54,171 nt of DNA from Actinomycetales bacterium (GCA_015655445.1 JAATFA010000162.1:1-54171); one strand, 5' to 3'. Positions 1-8,194 are shown, counted from the stretch's first letter. The notes: generated from the sequence alone by a model not told the origin. A program made the numbers and translations.

Positions 1-255
1 ATCGGGTTCATGAACCGCGCCGCAGAGCTCGGACGCCGCGTGCACGAGGACGTCTCGGTCGCCGGCTTCGACGGCATCAGCCTCGGCGGCTACGTGCGCC
101 CGACGCTCACCACGATCACGACGTCGCCGCACCTGCTCGGACGCCGCGCCGCGGCCCTCCTGCTCGACGCGATCGACGGCGAGGAGGTCGCCGACGTCGA
201 CGTGCCGCCGAGCGAGCTCGTCGTCCGCGACAGCATCGGGCCCGCGCGGGGATGA
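1..255 (+). CDS. LacI-family transcriptional regulator, C-terminal end (5' truncated by window)
   Basis: The reading frame is open from the first base, so the true start lies upstream of the window. The 84 visible residues match the end of the sugar-binding (PBP1-like) core of LacI/GalR repressors: a VSVAGFDG strand, then a proline-threonine 'RPTLTTI' stretch and a helix before the last strand. The DNA-binding head is not in the window, so its operator and effector cannot be inferred. The neighbouring XRE gene converges on it. Confidence 0.85.
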   Translation: MGFMNRAAELGRRVHEDVSVAGFDGISLGGYVRPTLTTITTSPHLLGRRAAALLLDAIDGEEVADVDVPPSELVVRDSIGPARG

Positions 256-311
256 CCGCGGCGCACGCCCGCGCGACGACCTCGCGCGATCGCGTCGACG
301 ACGCGCTGCCG

Positions 312-896
312 TCACGGCTCGGTCGCCGCGCGCCCCGGGGGAACGCGCTTGGCGAGGGCGACGACGTAGCGGCACACGCGCGCCCCCGGATTGCGGAAGA
401 CGCAGTCCGCGGGCGCGCCGAGCTCGAGGCAGTCGCCCGCCCGCAGGTCGTGCACCGTCCCTCCCTCGTCGAAGCGCAGCCGCCCCTCGAGCACCCAGAT
501 CTGCTGAGTGAGGAACTCGTATGTCGCCGCGGGCATGGGCACCTCGGCGCTCGCGGGCAGCTCGACCTCGACGAGTTCGAGCGGGCCTGCCGACGGCGGC
601 GAGATGGCGCGGCGACGGTAGCCGGACGTCGGGTCGACCCACACGGGCTGGTCGTCCCGCCGCGCCACCCGGCCCCCGGGGCGCTCGGACCGCGCGATGA
701 GCTCCGAGAGCGAGAGCCCCAGGGCTCCGGAGAGGCGCGCGAGCAGCTGCGCCGTGGGGCTCGACGCGCCCCGCTCGACCTTCACGACCATCGCACGCGA
801 GACGCCCGCGAGGTCGGCGAGGGCCTGCGGCGAGAGGCCGCGCGCCTCTCGCGCCTCCCGCACCGAGCGGGCGAGCGCCCGGCCCACGTCGTCCAT
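312..896 (-). CDS. XRE-family transcriptional regulator with C-terminal cupin sensor domain
   Basis: Predicted 194-residue regulator. Residues about 8-62 form an XRE/Cro helix-turn-helix (SPQALADLAGVSRAMVVKVERG), and residues about 105-185 form a cupin barrel (VLEGRLRFDEGG, then LRAGDCLELGAPA). This architecture is common in small regulators that sense a metabolite through the cupin. The open frame continues upstream, but I take ATG at 896: the helix-turn-helix begins just after it, and a TATAGT hexamer lies six bases upstream with no Shine-Dalgarno, as expected for a leaderless transcript. The gene is divergent from the GNAT gene with 38 bp between, and a palindrome in that gap is a candidate shared operator. 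Confidence 0.85.
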   Translation of the reverse strand: MDDVGRALARSVREAREARGLSPQALADLAGVSRAMVVKVERGASSPTAQLLARLSGALGLSLSELIARSERPGGRVARRDDQPVWVDPTSGYRRRAISPPSAGPLELVEVELPASAEVPMPAATYEFLTQQIWVLEGRLRFDEGGTVHDLRAGDCLELGAPADCVFRNPGARVCRYVVALAKRVPPGRAATEP

Positions 897-901
897 GCTC
901 A

Positions 902-911
902 CACTATAGTG
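902..911. promoter_or_regulatory. 10-bp perfect palindrome CACTATAGTG, candidate XRE operator
   Basis: CACTATAGTG is a perfect palindrome in the 38-bp gap between the divergent XRE and GNAT genes. It covers the -10-like TATAGT of the XRE gene. Related half-sites (CTACTAT, CATAGTGC) follow at about 922-949, across the GNAT start. The placement fits an autoregulatory operator for the XRE-cupin protein; the binding itself is inferred. Confidence 0.5.
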
Positions 912-934
912 ACGCCATTCGCTACTATCTGACG

Positions 935-1477
935 ATGGACAGCATAGTGCGCATCCGCGACGCGACGAGCGGCGACGCGGCGGCGTGCGCCGCGATCTAC
1001 GCGCCGTACGTAACCTCAACCGTGATCTCGTTCGAGGAGACCCCGCCCGGCGCCGCGACGATGGCCGAGCGCATGCGCTCCGTCGGCGACGGGCATGCCT
1101 GGCTCGTCGCGACGGAGGACGACGCGATCGTCGGCTACGCGTACAGCCACGCCTTCGCGGCGCGTCCCGCCTATCGCTGGTCGTGCGAGACGAGCATCTA
1201 CCTCGACACGGAGCACCGCGGACACGGCGTCGGCCGCACGCTTTACCGCGAGCTCCTCCGACGCTGCCGTGAGCGCGGATACCGACGCATCCTCGCGGGC
1301 GTCACCCAGCCCAACGCGGCGAGCATGGGCCTGCACGCCGCGTTCGGCTTCCGCGAGGTCGGCCGGTACCGCCGCATCGGCTGGAAGCTCGGCGCATGGC
1401 ACGACGTCGTATGGCTCGAGCTCGAGCTGGAGGGAGAGGACCCCCCGCGCGAGCCGGGGTCAGAACAGACGGGCTGA
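935..1477 (+). CDS. GNAT family N-acetyltransferase, phosphinothricin-acetyltransferase type
   Basis: A complete 180-residue GNAT enzyme of the Pat/Bar/MddA type, which transfers acetyl from acetyl-CoA to the amino group of small amino-acid-like substrates such as phosphinothricin or methionine derivatives. The N-terminus (IRDATSGD...AAIYAPYVTSTVISFEE) is typical of the family. RGHGVGRTLY (residues about 96-105) is the acetyl-CoA loop, and GVTQPNAASMGLHAAFGF is motif B. A TACTAT hexamer sits six bases before the ATG and there is no ribosome binding site, suggesting leaderless expression. The neighbouring XRE regulator probably controls it. The substrate cannot be settled from sequence. Confidence 0.88.
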   Translation: MDSIVRIRDATSGDAAACAAIYAPYVTSTVISFEETPPGAATMAERMRSVGDGHAWLVATEDDAIVGYAYSHAFAARPAYRWSCETSIYLDTEHRGHGVGRTLYRELLRRCRERGYRRILAGVTQPNAASMGLHAAFGFREVGRYRRIGWKLGAWHDVVWLELELEGEDPPREPGSEQTG

Positions 1478-1704
1478 GGCGGGCTCGGCACCCAGTGCGA
1501 GCGAGCGGATGTTCGCCCAGGCCACGGCCGGCGCGGTGAACGGGATGCTGAACGCCCCAACGCGCACCTCGTACAACCGGCCCAGCAGCTCGGCGACGGG
1601 CACGTCGTCCCGACGCAGCCCCTGCCCGTTGCCCCAGCAGACCTGCAGGTGCACGCATCGCGCGGGATCCCCACGAGGGCACGATCGAACGCTTCGGCGT
1701 GCAC
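1460..1704 (-). pseudogene. Frameshifted C-terminal remnant of a MetE-like (cobalamin-independent methionine synthase family) gene
   Basis: On the minus strand one frame reads HAEAFDRALVGIPRDA and the next reads CVHLQVCWGNGQG, followed by VPVAELLGRLYEVRVGAFSI. Joined across a one-base shift, these match the end of MetE/UROD-barrel proteins (ALAGIP...HVCWGN...DIPL..LL). The usual NPRHEHEW segment is replaced and the frame stops soon after, inside the end of the GNAT gene. No start codon or N-terminal part is present. I read it as a decayed gene end, not a working gene. Confidence 0.6.
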
Positions 1705-2242
1705 ACATTCCCCGACCCCGCCAGCGCCCTGCCGCGCCCGGGGACCCCACCCCCGGCAGGGCACGTCATCGAGCCGGACGATGAATGGGACAGCGCCGAC
1801 CGGCGCTGCTTCAGCGACACCCCCGTGGCGCTATTGCAGACGGCCGGAGAGGAGGACACCGTCCCCGAACTCATCGCGGCATATCCAGACACAACTGACC
1901 TCGCCGGTGTCGAGAATCTGCCCCCAGAGGGACGCCACCCGGAACGCGGCTCACCGGCGCGCGCACGGCGGAGACCGCCGCAGCACTGGACCGCCTCAAG
2001 CTCCCCACCGCGTGCCAGGTCGCGGCGGCGTTGCGCTCGCGCTCGGCGTGGGAGGGACCGCGCGAGCACGCGCTCGACTCCACCCTGTCGCGGACCGAAT
2101 GGCACGTCGCTCTCTTGGACTGGACTGGGAGGTCGCTGGCCTCGGCTCCGCGGTCGAGGACGTCGACGGCTGACCGCTCGCCCGGCCGACTCCGACAGGG
2201 CTCGCCCACTGGCGCTCGTCCGCCGCTGGACGACGACGACCG
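1705..2242. other. Decayed or unassigned stretch without a convincing gene
   Basis: About 540 bp between two pseudogene remnants. Several frames are open on both strands, as is usual at this GC content, but none has a ribosome binding site plus recognisable domain. A plus-strand frame around 1760-1930 (VIEPDDEWDSADRR, VALLQTAGEEDTVPEL) and another at about 1975-2170 (DRLKLPTACQVAAAL, TEWHVALLDW) have protein-like composition but no family I recognise. They may be further gene fragments. Confidence 0.4.
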
Positions 2243-2475
2243 TCATGTGCCGGCGCATCCTTGGGAGTGCGGCTCGGGGGGTGCGTCGGCGAGCGTCTCG
2301 ATGAGGATGTGATCGGGCACGATCCATCGGGGCGCTCGGCCTGCCTCGAACTGGAAGACCCCGCCTTCCCGGAGGTAGACGAGGCCGCTGTCCGCGCCGA
2401 ACTCGACGATGGCGGCGCCCTCGAGGACCTGGAAGGCGGAGTGCAGGCCGAGCGGGCAGTGCCGACCGGCCCCGA
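2243..2475 (-). pseudogene. Remnant of a cupin-domain protein
   Basis: The minus-strand frame just downstream of the MHS transporter reads HSAFQVLEGAAIVEFG, then YLREGGVFQFEAG and HILIETLADAPP, ending at a stop. This is the pattern of a cupin second half (VLEG..., then GDVFQFPAGTPHRW). The expected histidines are altered (APRW instead of PHRW), and no ATG, GTG or TTG precedes the homologous part in this frame. It is most likely a truncated remnant, perhaps of a last gene in the adjoining operon. Confidence 0.5.
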
Positions 2476-2517
2476 GAGCGAGTCGCCGCGGGGCATTCGT
2501 CGGTCTCGGCTCGGGGC

Positions 2518-3831
2518 TCACTCGGGCAAGGGGACGAAGGCGGTCTCGCGGATCCGGAGCGCGACGATCCCGGCCACGAGCGAGGTGAGGATGAGGTAGA
2601 CGGCCGGCACCCAGATGCTGCCGGTCGCTGCGATGAGCGCCGTGATGACGGCGGGGGCGGCGCCTCCGAAGATCGCGGTGCCGATGTTGTACCCGAAGCC
2701 GTAGGCCGCTGTGCGGTAGCGGGTCGGGAACAGCTCGGTGAGGGTGACCTGCACGACGCCGAACGTGCCGGAGAAGACGATCGCCATGACGATCGTGCCG
2801 AGCACCGCTGTCGAGAACGTGCCCTGGGTCAGCAGGAGGTAGCACGGGATGCCGAGCAGCACCATGAGGAAGGACGACCCGGCGAGCATCCTCCGGCGTC
2901 CGATCCGGTCGGAGAGCATCCCGGCGAGCAGCGAGCACGGCGCTCCGACGAGGAGAGCGATGCCGGTGATGAGGAGCGCTTGTCCCGCGTCGAACTTCAG
3001 CTGCGAGGTCATGAAGCTCGGCATGTAGATGAACAGGACGAAGTAGCCCGAACTGTTGAAGAGAGGCAGCAGGATCGTCAGCAGCATCCCGCGACGGCCG
3101 GCGCGATCGGCGAACGCCGCCTTGAGAGGGTTTCGAACAATCAGGCTCTTGGTCTCGACCCTGGCGAACTCGGGCGACTCGCCGGCGGAGAGCCGCACCC
3201 AGAGCGCCACGAGCCCGAGCGGGAGGGCGACGAGGAACGGCAGCCGCCACCCCCAGGCGACCATGGCGTCCGAGCCGAGCGCCCCGGAGAGCGCGGCCGC
3301 GAAAAAGGTGCCGCACATCATCGCGATGAAGGTCGCAGCGTTCGCATAGGCGACGACCTGCCCCCGCTTGCCGGCGGGGGCGTTCTCGGAGAGATACGAG
3401 TTCGCGTTGCCGGTCTCGGCGCCCATCGAGAACCCCTGCACGAAGCGCAGCACGACCAGCAGAACCGGCGCCACGACGCCGACGGACGCGGCCGAGGGCA
3501 GAGCGCCGATGAGGCCGGTCGCCACGCTCATCGTGGCGACGAGGAGGATGAGGACCTTGCGCCGCCCGATGCGGTCGCCCCAATGACCTCCGACGGCGGC
3601 GCCGAGAGGCCGGATGAAGAACGGGATGCCGAACGCGACGAGGGCAAGGAGGAGACTCGTGGCCGGCGAGTCGCTCGGGAAGAAGACGACGGCCAATGTC
3701 CCCGCGAGGAAGCCGTAGATCGCGTTGTCGTACAGCTCGACGAAGATCCCGGAAAGGCCGGAGATCACCGACGTCGCCCTGATCCGCGTGACCGCGGTCT
3801 CCGGCGCCGCGGCGTGCGTATGCGGCGTCAT
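2518..3831 (-). CDS. MFS transporter, metabolite:H+ symporter (MHS) family
   Basis: A 437-residue importer of the MHS branch of the major facilitator superfamily (ShiA/ProP/citrate-type), which takes up organic acids or zwitterions with protons. About twelve hydrophobic segments are visible, with the family signature GDRIGRRKVLIL after helix 2 and a repeat, LSDRIGRRRMLAGS, after helix 8. FVELYDNAIYGFLAG near the N-terminus replaces the usual 'EWYDFFLYG' motif. The ATG overlaps the stop of the upstream dehydrogenase gene by four bases, so it is the last intact gene of the leftward operon from 9403 and probably imports the substrate handled by that operon. Confidence 0.9.
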   Translation of the reverse strand: MTPHTHAAAPETAVTRIRATSVISGLSGIFVELYDNAIYGFLAGTLAVVFFPSDSPATSLLLALVAFGIPFFIRPLGAAVGGHWGDRIGRRKVLILLVATMSVATGLIGALPSAASVGVVAPVLLVVLRFVQGFSMGAETGNANSYLSENAPAGKRGQVVAYANAATFIAMMCGTFFAAALSGALGSDAMVAWGWRLPFLVALPLGLVALWVRLSAGESPEFARVETKSLIVRNPLKAAFADRAGRRGMLLTILLPLFNSSGYFVLFIYMPSFMTSQLKFDAGQALLITGIALLVGAPCSLLAGMLSDRIGRRRMLAGSSFLMVLLGIPCYLLLTQGTFSTAVLGTIVMAIVFSGTFGVVQVTLTELFPTRYRTAAYGFGYNIGTAIFGGAAPAVITALIAATGSIWVPAVYLILTSLVAGIVALRIRETAFVPLPE

Positions 3832-4868
3832 CGGGATACCTCGTCACCCCGGATGCGCAGCACGACCTTGCTCGAGGAGGACGAGTCCGCGGCGCAGGCG
3901 AACGCCTCCACCGCGTCGGCGATCGCGAACTCGTGGCTGATCACGACCTCGAGCCCGGGTTGCGCGGCGAGCATCGCGATCGCGTCGTCCAGCTCCACGT
4001 CGAAGCGCTGCGAGCCGAGCAGCGTGATCTCCTTCGCCACGAGGCCGGCGAGCGGGATCGGCAGCGGTCCGGCCGGCAGCATCCCCAACTGCAGGACGGT
4101 CCCACCCGGGCGCACCCGATCGAGCGCGGCGACGAGCGACGCCGGGACCCCGGCCGCCTCGATCACCACGTCGAAGCTCCCCGCATCTGGCTCAGGGTCG
4201 ACGCCCAGCCGGATCACGGCGTGCGCTCCGATGCGGCGCGCCACCTCCAGCGGCGCCGCCTGCAGATCCGCCGCCGTCACTGATGCGGCGCCCGCGGCGC
4301 GAGCCGCGGCAACCGTCAGGCAGCCGATCGGGCCGGCGCCGCTCACGAGAACGCGTGCCCCCTCGATGCGGGAGCCGAGCCGTGCCACGCCGTGCAGTGC
4401 CACCGCGAGCGGCTCGGCGAGCACCGCGCGGCGCAACGGCAGACCCGCCGGCAGGGGACGCAGCTGCTCGGGCGTCACCTCGAGCAGCTCGGCGAAGCCG
4501 CCCTGCGTGTGCGGATGCGTCGACGCGCTGCCGAGGTAGCTCCCGCCCGGCGCCAGGTTGAGCCCGACCCCGCTGCGGTCACCCGCGCGCGGCGTCGGGA
4601 TAGCCGGATGGATCGCGACGGGCGCGCCTGGCTCGACCCCGACCACCCCTGCTCCCACCGAGTCGACGGTTCCGACGACCTCGTGGCCGAGGACGAGCGG
4701 TTCCCGGATCTCGTACGCGCCGTTCCGCCCGTCGCGGGCATAGTGCAGGTCCGAGCCGCAGACGCCTCCGTACACGATGCCGACCAGCACTCGGCCCGCC
4801 GCGACCTCGGGACGCTCCACGTCCTCGACCCGGAGATCACCCGCTCCATGCGCGACGACTGCCTTCAT
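3828..4868 (-). CDS. Zinc-type alcohol dehydrogenase, L-idonate 5-dehydrogenase-like
   Basis: A 346-residue medium-chain dehydrogenase closest in pattern to L-idonate 5-dehydrogenase (IdnD), which oxidises L-idonate to 5-ketogluconate with NAD(P). The catalytic zinc ligands are visible in GGVCGSDLHYAR (Cys about 38) and LGHEVVG (His-Glu about 64-65), and the NAD-binding fold in VSGAGPIGCLT. The four cysteines of the structural zinc lobe are all absent from the segment after AIHPAIPTP, which is unusual for IdnD. ATG at 4868 was chosen because the fold begins there (MKAVVAHG) and AAAGGA lies upstream; the longer open frame overlaps the SDR gene. The partner SDR next door fits a ketogluconate-type pathway. 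Confidence 0.85.
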   Translation of the reverse strand: MKAVVAHGAGDLRVEDVERPEVAAGRVLVGIVYGGVCGSDLHYARDGRNGAYEIREPLVLGHEVVGTVDSVGAGVVGVEPGAPVAIHPAIPTPRAGDRSGVGLNLAPGGSYLGSASTHPHTQGGFAELLEVTPEQLRPLPAGLPLRRAVLAEPLAVALHGVARLGSRIEGARVLVSGAGPIGCLTVAAARAAGAASVTAADLQAAPLEVARRIGAHAVIRLGVDPEPDAGSFDVVIEAAGVPASLVAALDRVRPGGTVLQLGMLPAGPLPIPLAGLVAKEITLLGSQRFDVELDDAIAMLAAQPGLEVVISHEFAIADAVEAFACAADSSSSSKVVLRIRGDEVSR

Positions 4869-4888
4869 CTCTCGATCGGTCCTTTCCC

Positions 4889-5623
4889 TCATCGGGCCAG
4901 ATAGCCGCCGTCGACCGGCAACACGACGCCGTGCACGTAGTGCGCCGCGGGCGAGGCGAGGAAGAGCGCTGCGCCGGCGATGTCGTCGGCGAGACCCCAG
5001 CGCCCCATCGGGATTCGCTCGAGGATCTGCCGGTCGCGCACCCGGTCGGCACGCAAAGCGACGTTCATGTCGGTGTCGATGAAGCCCGGCGCGATCGCGT
5101 TGACCCGCACCCCGCGGTGCGCCCACTCGTTCGCGAGCGACTTCGTCAGCTGCCCGATCGCGCCCTTGGACGCGGCATATGCAGACGCGCGCATGCCACC
5201 GGTGAACGCGAGCATCGACGAGATGTTGACGACGATGCCGTCCTCACGCTCGAGCATCGGCCGTGCGACGATCTGAGTGAGCTCCACGACCGAGCGCAGG
5301 TTGACCTGGAGCACTCGATCCCAGTCCTCGAGCGGGAAGTCCTCGAAGGGGTGGCGGATGTTGACGCCCGCGTTGTTGACGAGGATGTCGACCCGGCGTT
5401 CCGCGAGCACCCGCTCCCCGGCCGCGCGGACCGACTCGGGATCCGACATGTCGGCCGCCACAGCGGTGTACTCGCCGTCGAGTCTCACCTCTGTCCGGCG
5501 CTGCATCCCGATCACCGCCGCGCCGTTGCGCAGCAGCACCTCGCTGATGGCTCGCCCGATCCCCGAGCTCGCGCCCGTCACGAGCGCGGTGCGCCCGCTC
5601 AGATCGGCGTTGAATCCGTCCAT
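4889..5623 (-). CDS. SDR oxidoreductase, gluconate 5-dehydrogenase / KduD type
   Basis: A 244-residue classical short-chain dehydrogenase. It has the nucleotide motif TGASSGIGRA near the N-terminus, NNAGVNIRHPF, the catalytic Ser in NISSM, YAASKGA (Tyr and Lys), and the C-terminal DGGYL. The phrase RHPFEDFPLEDWDRVLQVNL is typical of gluconate 5-dehydrogenase (IdnO) and 2-deoxy-D-gluconate 3-dehydrogenase (KduD), which reduce or oxidise keto-sugar acids. It lies 20 bp upstream of the L-idonate-dehydrogenase-like gene, the same pairing as E. coli idnO-idnD, so both probably act on one sugar acid. The exact substrate is inferred. Confidence 0.87.
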   Translation of the reverse strand: MDGFNADLSGRTALVTGASSGIGRAISEVLLRNGAAVIGMQRRTEVRLDGEYTAVAADMSDPESVRAAGERVLAERRVDILVNNAGVNIRHPFEDFPLEDWDRVLQVNLRSVVELTQIVARPMLEREDGIVVNISSMLAFTGGMRASAYAASKGAIGQLTKSLANEWAHRGVRVNAIAPGFIDTDMNVALRADRVRDRQILERIPMGRWGLADDIAGAALFLASPAAHYVHGVVLPVDGGYLAR

Positions 5624-5648
5624 GTCCGTGTCCGCCCTTCCCGCCCTG

Positions 5649-6437
5649 CTACGCGATATGCGACCCGCCGTTGACGTCGTAGGTCACCCCCGTGATGTAC
5701 CCGGCCTCCTCCCGGAGGAGGAAGGCGACCACCACTGCGACGTCGTCGACCGTGCCGATGCGGCCGACCGGGAGCTCACGCAGCAGCTCGAGCTTCCGTT
5801 CGTCGGTCAGCCGGCCGCCCATGATGTCGGTGTCGATCGAGCCGGGCGAGACCGAGTTCGCCGTGATGCCGTACGGGCCGAGCTCGCGGGCGAGGGTGCG
5901 AGCGAGGCCGAGCAACGCGGCCTTCGAGGCCGAGTAGGCGGCACGGCCGTAGACGCCGCCACCACGTTCGGCGGAGGCCGACGAGATGTTGACGATGCGG
6001 CCCACGCGATGCTCGGCCATGATGCGCGCAGCCGCCTGCGTCACGTGGAACGTGCCGTTGAGGTTGATGTCGACGACCCGGTTCCACTCCTCGCGAGAGA
6101 CCTCCAGGAAGGGCACGGGGGAGCTGACTCCAGCGTTGTTGACGAGCCCGACGAGCTGCGGCAGTTCATCGCGGACGGCGCGCACCATGCGCGAGGCGGC
6201 CTCCGCGTCGGCGATGTCGGCTGCGTAGCCGGCGACGACGGCACCCGTGCTACGGGCGATGTCCTCGGCGACCTGCCGGCTCGCATCGGCGTCGAGGTCG
6301 ACGACCGCGACGGCCCAGCCCTCGTGGGCGAGGCGGCGGGCGATCGCGCGGCCGATGCCGCGCTCGGACGCGGCCCCCGTGACGATGGCGGTGCGCTCGT
6401 CCGGGAAAGCGGCGGCGGGGTACGGGGGAAGAGTCAC
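5649..6437 (-). CDS. SDR oxidoreductase (paralogue A of a tandem pair)
   Basis: A 262-residue short-chain dehydrogenase. The cofactor motif TGAASERGIGRA carries two extra residues compared with TGxxxGIG. Ser in NISSAS, Tyr and Lys in YSASKAA, and IDTDIMGGRLT follow. GTG at 6437 is supported by GGAGG six bases upstream. It is clearly paralogous to the SDR at 7401-8162, sharing the unusual SERGIG motif, SSPVP after NxAG, DTDIMGGR and AGYITG. The two flank a TIM-barrel isomerase gene in one operon. It is probably an NAD(P)-dependent dehydrogenase of a polyol, sugar or hydroxy acid; the substrate is unknown. Confidence 0.88.
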   Translation of the reverse strand: MTLPPYPAAAFPDERTAIVTGAASERGIGRAIARRLAHEGWAVAVVDLDADASRQVAEDIARSTGAVVAGYAADIADAEAASRMVRAVRDELPQLVGLVNNAGVSSPVPFLEVSREEWNRVVDINLNGTFHVTQAAARIMAEHRVGRIVNISSASAERGGGVYGRAAYSASKAALLGLARTLARELGPYGITANSVSPGSIDTDIMGGRLTDERKLELLRELPVGRIGTVDDVAVVVAFLLREEAGYITGVTYDVNGGSHIA

Positions 6438-6451
6438 GTCGACCTCCAGCG

Positions 6452-7408
6452 TCAGGCGGGCAAGAGGGAGCGGAGGTAGCGCTCGTTCGTCGCGCCCATC
6501 CCCAGGCCGTCGCCGCCATAGTGCTCGACGACGAACGCGCCGGAGAAGCCGTGCGCGAGGGCGTAGCGCACGAGGCTGCGGTAATCGAGGATCCCCCCCT
6601 CGAGGCTCGACGGATGGGTCAGCACGAGACCGGTGGACGGGTCCTCGAGCCGCAGGTAGTTCTTGACGTGCCAATAGTTGGTGCGCGGCAGAGTCGCGGC
6701 GGCGACCTCCCGCCACGGCTGGATCGGGCCCTGGTGCCGCACGAGATTGCCGAGATCGGGGTTGAGCCCGACCGCACCCGAGCCGATGTCGTCGAGGAAC
6801 CGCAGAGCCTTCTCGGCGGTGCTGAGGTAGCCCTCCTCGTACATCTCGAGGGAGAGCTGCAGGCCCACGGACTCGGCGTGGTCGGCGAGCTCGCGGTAGT
6901 CCCGCACCGCTTGGGCGCGCGCCTCCGCATCCTCCGGCTCGGGCGTGCCCGGCACGGTCCAGAACCACTGCACCGCCTGCTGCTCCGGAAGCAGGACGTC
7001 GTGGACGCCGAGGCACACGACCGGCACCCCGAGCGCCGCAGCGGCGTCGATCGAGCGATGCGTGAAGGCGAGATTGGCCTCCCGGCGCGTCGGGTGCACG
7101 ATGCTCTCCCGCGGCACCGCGACCGCAGCCGGGGCGAGGCCCGCATCGCGCAGCACCCCGGCGAACTCCTCGAGGCGCCGCGGGGCGAGGTCGCCGACCC
7201 GCACCCAGTTGGTGGCCACCTCGATCGCGGTGTAGCCCGCGTCCACGACCGCTTGCAGCATGCGCCGCCACTCGTCGGCCGGCAGCTCCGTCACCGGACG
7301 GCCGTCCGTGCTCGTGGAGGGCAGCTGCAGCATCGCCGCGGCGATCGGCCAGTCGGCGCGGCGATGCGCGGGACGGACAGCGGCGTCGACGGCGAGCGGG
7401 TCAGCCAA
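6452..7408 (-). CDS. Sugar phosphate isomerase/epimerase family TIM-barrel protein (xylose isomerase-like)
   Basis: A protein of about 318 residues of the AP-endonuclease-2/xylose-isomerase-like superfamily, which contains metal-dependent sugar isomerases, epimerases and 3-keto-sugar lyases. Metal-ligand strands are visible: LSLEMYEEG, VGLNPDLGN, YWHVKN and FVVEHYGGDG near the C-terminus. The first barrel strand (WPIAAAMLQLP) begins before the first in-frame ATG at 7333, so I place the start at TTG 7408, overlapping the upstream SDR by eight bases behind a GGCGGGA sequence. The start is uncertain. In an operon with four dehydrogenases it probably isomerises or cleaves a keto-sugar or keto-acid intermediate. 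Confidence 0.78.
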   Translation of the reverse strand: MADPLAVDAAVRPAHRRADWPIAAAMLQLPSTSTDGRPVTELPADEWRRMLQAVVDAGYTAIEVATNWVRVGDLAPRRLEEFAGVLRDAGLAPAAVAVPRESIVHPTRREANLAFTHRSIDAAAALGVPVVCLGVHDVLLPEQQAVQWFWTVPGTPEPEDAEARAQAVRDYRELADHAESVGLQLSLEMYEEGYLSTAEKALRFLDDIGSGAVGLNPDLGNLVRHQGPIQPWREVAAATLPRTNYWHVKNYLRLEDPSTGLVLTHPSSLEGGILDYRSLVRYALAHGFSGAFVVEHYGGDGLGMGATNERYLRSLLPA

Positions 7409-8162
7409 TGCGGATCCCGCCGTTGATGTTGTACGTGGCGCCGGTGATATAGCCAGCCTCCTCGCCGATGAGGAACGCGATGAGCGCCGCGACCTCGCGG
7501 GTCGTTCCGAGCCGACCGACGGGCAACTGCGCGAGGAAGGCCGGCTTGCGGTCCTCCGTGATGCGGCCACCCATGATATCGGTGTCGATCGTCGCCGGCG
7601 CGACCACGTTGACCGTGACGCCGTACGGCGCCGTCTCCAGCGCGACCGCCCGGCTGAACGCCTCGACGGCACCCTTCGACGCTGCGTACGCGGACTTGCT
7701 GTAGGTGCCCCCGCCGTTCTGCATCGCGGTCGAGCCCAGGTTGACGACGCGGCCGTATCCCCGCTCGACGAGGCCCGGCATGACGCGTCTGGTCATGAGG
7801 AAGGTCCCCGTCGCGTTGACTCTCATCACGCGCTCCCACGTCGCGAGATCGAGCTCGAGCAGCGGCACAGGGGAGCTGATCCCGGCGATGTTGACGAGCG
7901 CTGTCACAGGGTCGAGCCGCTGCTCGATGGCGGAGACCGCGGCGTCGACGCTCGCCTCGTCGCCGACGTCGACACCGAGCCCGATGGCGCGCACCCCCTG
8001 CTCCGCGACGAGCCGCTGCGCGACGGCTGCGACGGCGTCCTCCTCCCGGTCCAGGAGGGCGAGCGACCAGCCCGACGTCGCGAGCCTCGTCGCGAGCTCG
8101 CGTCCGATGCCGCGCTCGGAGCCGGCTCCTGTGATGATCGCCGTGGGACTCGTCGTGAGCAT
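7401..8162 (-). CDS. SDR oxidoreductase (paralogue B of a tandem pair)
   Basis: A 253-residue short-chain dehydrogenase with TGAGSERGIGRE as cofactor motif, NIAGISSPVP, the catalytic Ser in NLGSTA, YAASKGA, and a C-terminal NINGGIRIG. ATG at 8162 is preceded by GAGGAGG. It is a paralogue of the SDR at 5649-6437, including the two-residue insertion in the glycine motif and the DTDIMGGR segment. That suggests a local duplication followed by divergence, perhaps to oxidise two epimers or two successive positions of one substrate. Confidence 0.88.
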   Translation of the reverse strand: MLTTSPTAIITGAGSERGIGRELATRLATSGWSLALLDREEDAVAAVAQRLVAEQGVRAIGLGVDVGDEASVDAAVSAIEQRLDPVTALVNIAGISSPVPLLELDLATWERVMRVNATGTFLMTRRVMPGLVERGYGRVVNLGSTAMQNGGGTYSKSAYAASKGAVEAFSRAVALETAPYGVTVNVVAPATIDTDIMGGRITEDRKPAFLAQLPVGRLGTTREVAALIAFLIGEEAGYITGATYNINGGIRIG

Positions 8163-8194
8163 GCGGCCTCCTCGTCTCGTTGGGGTGGGTGTAG

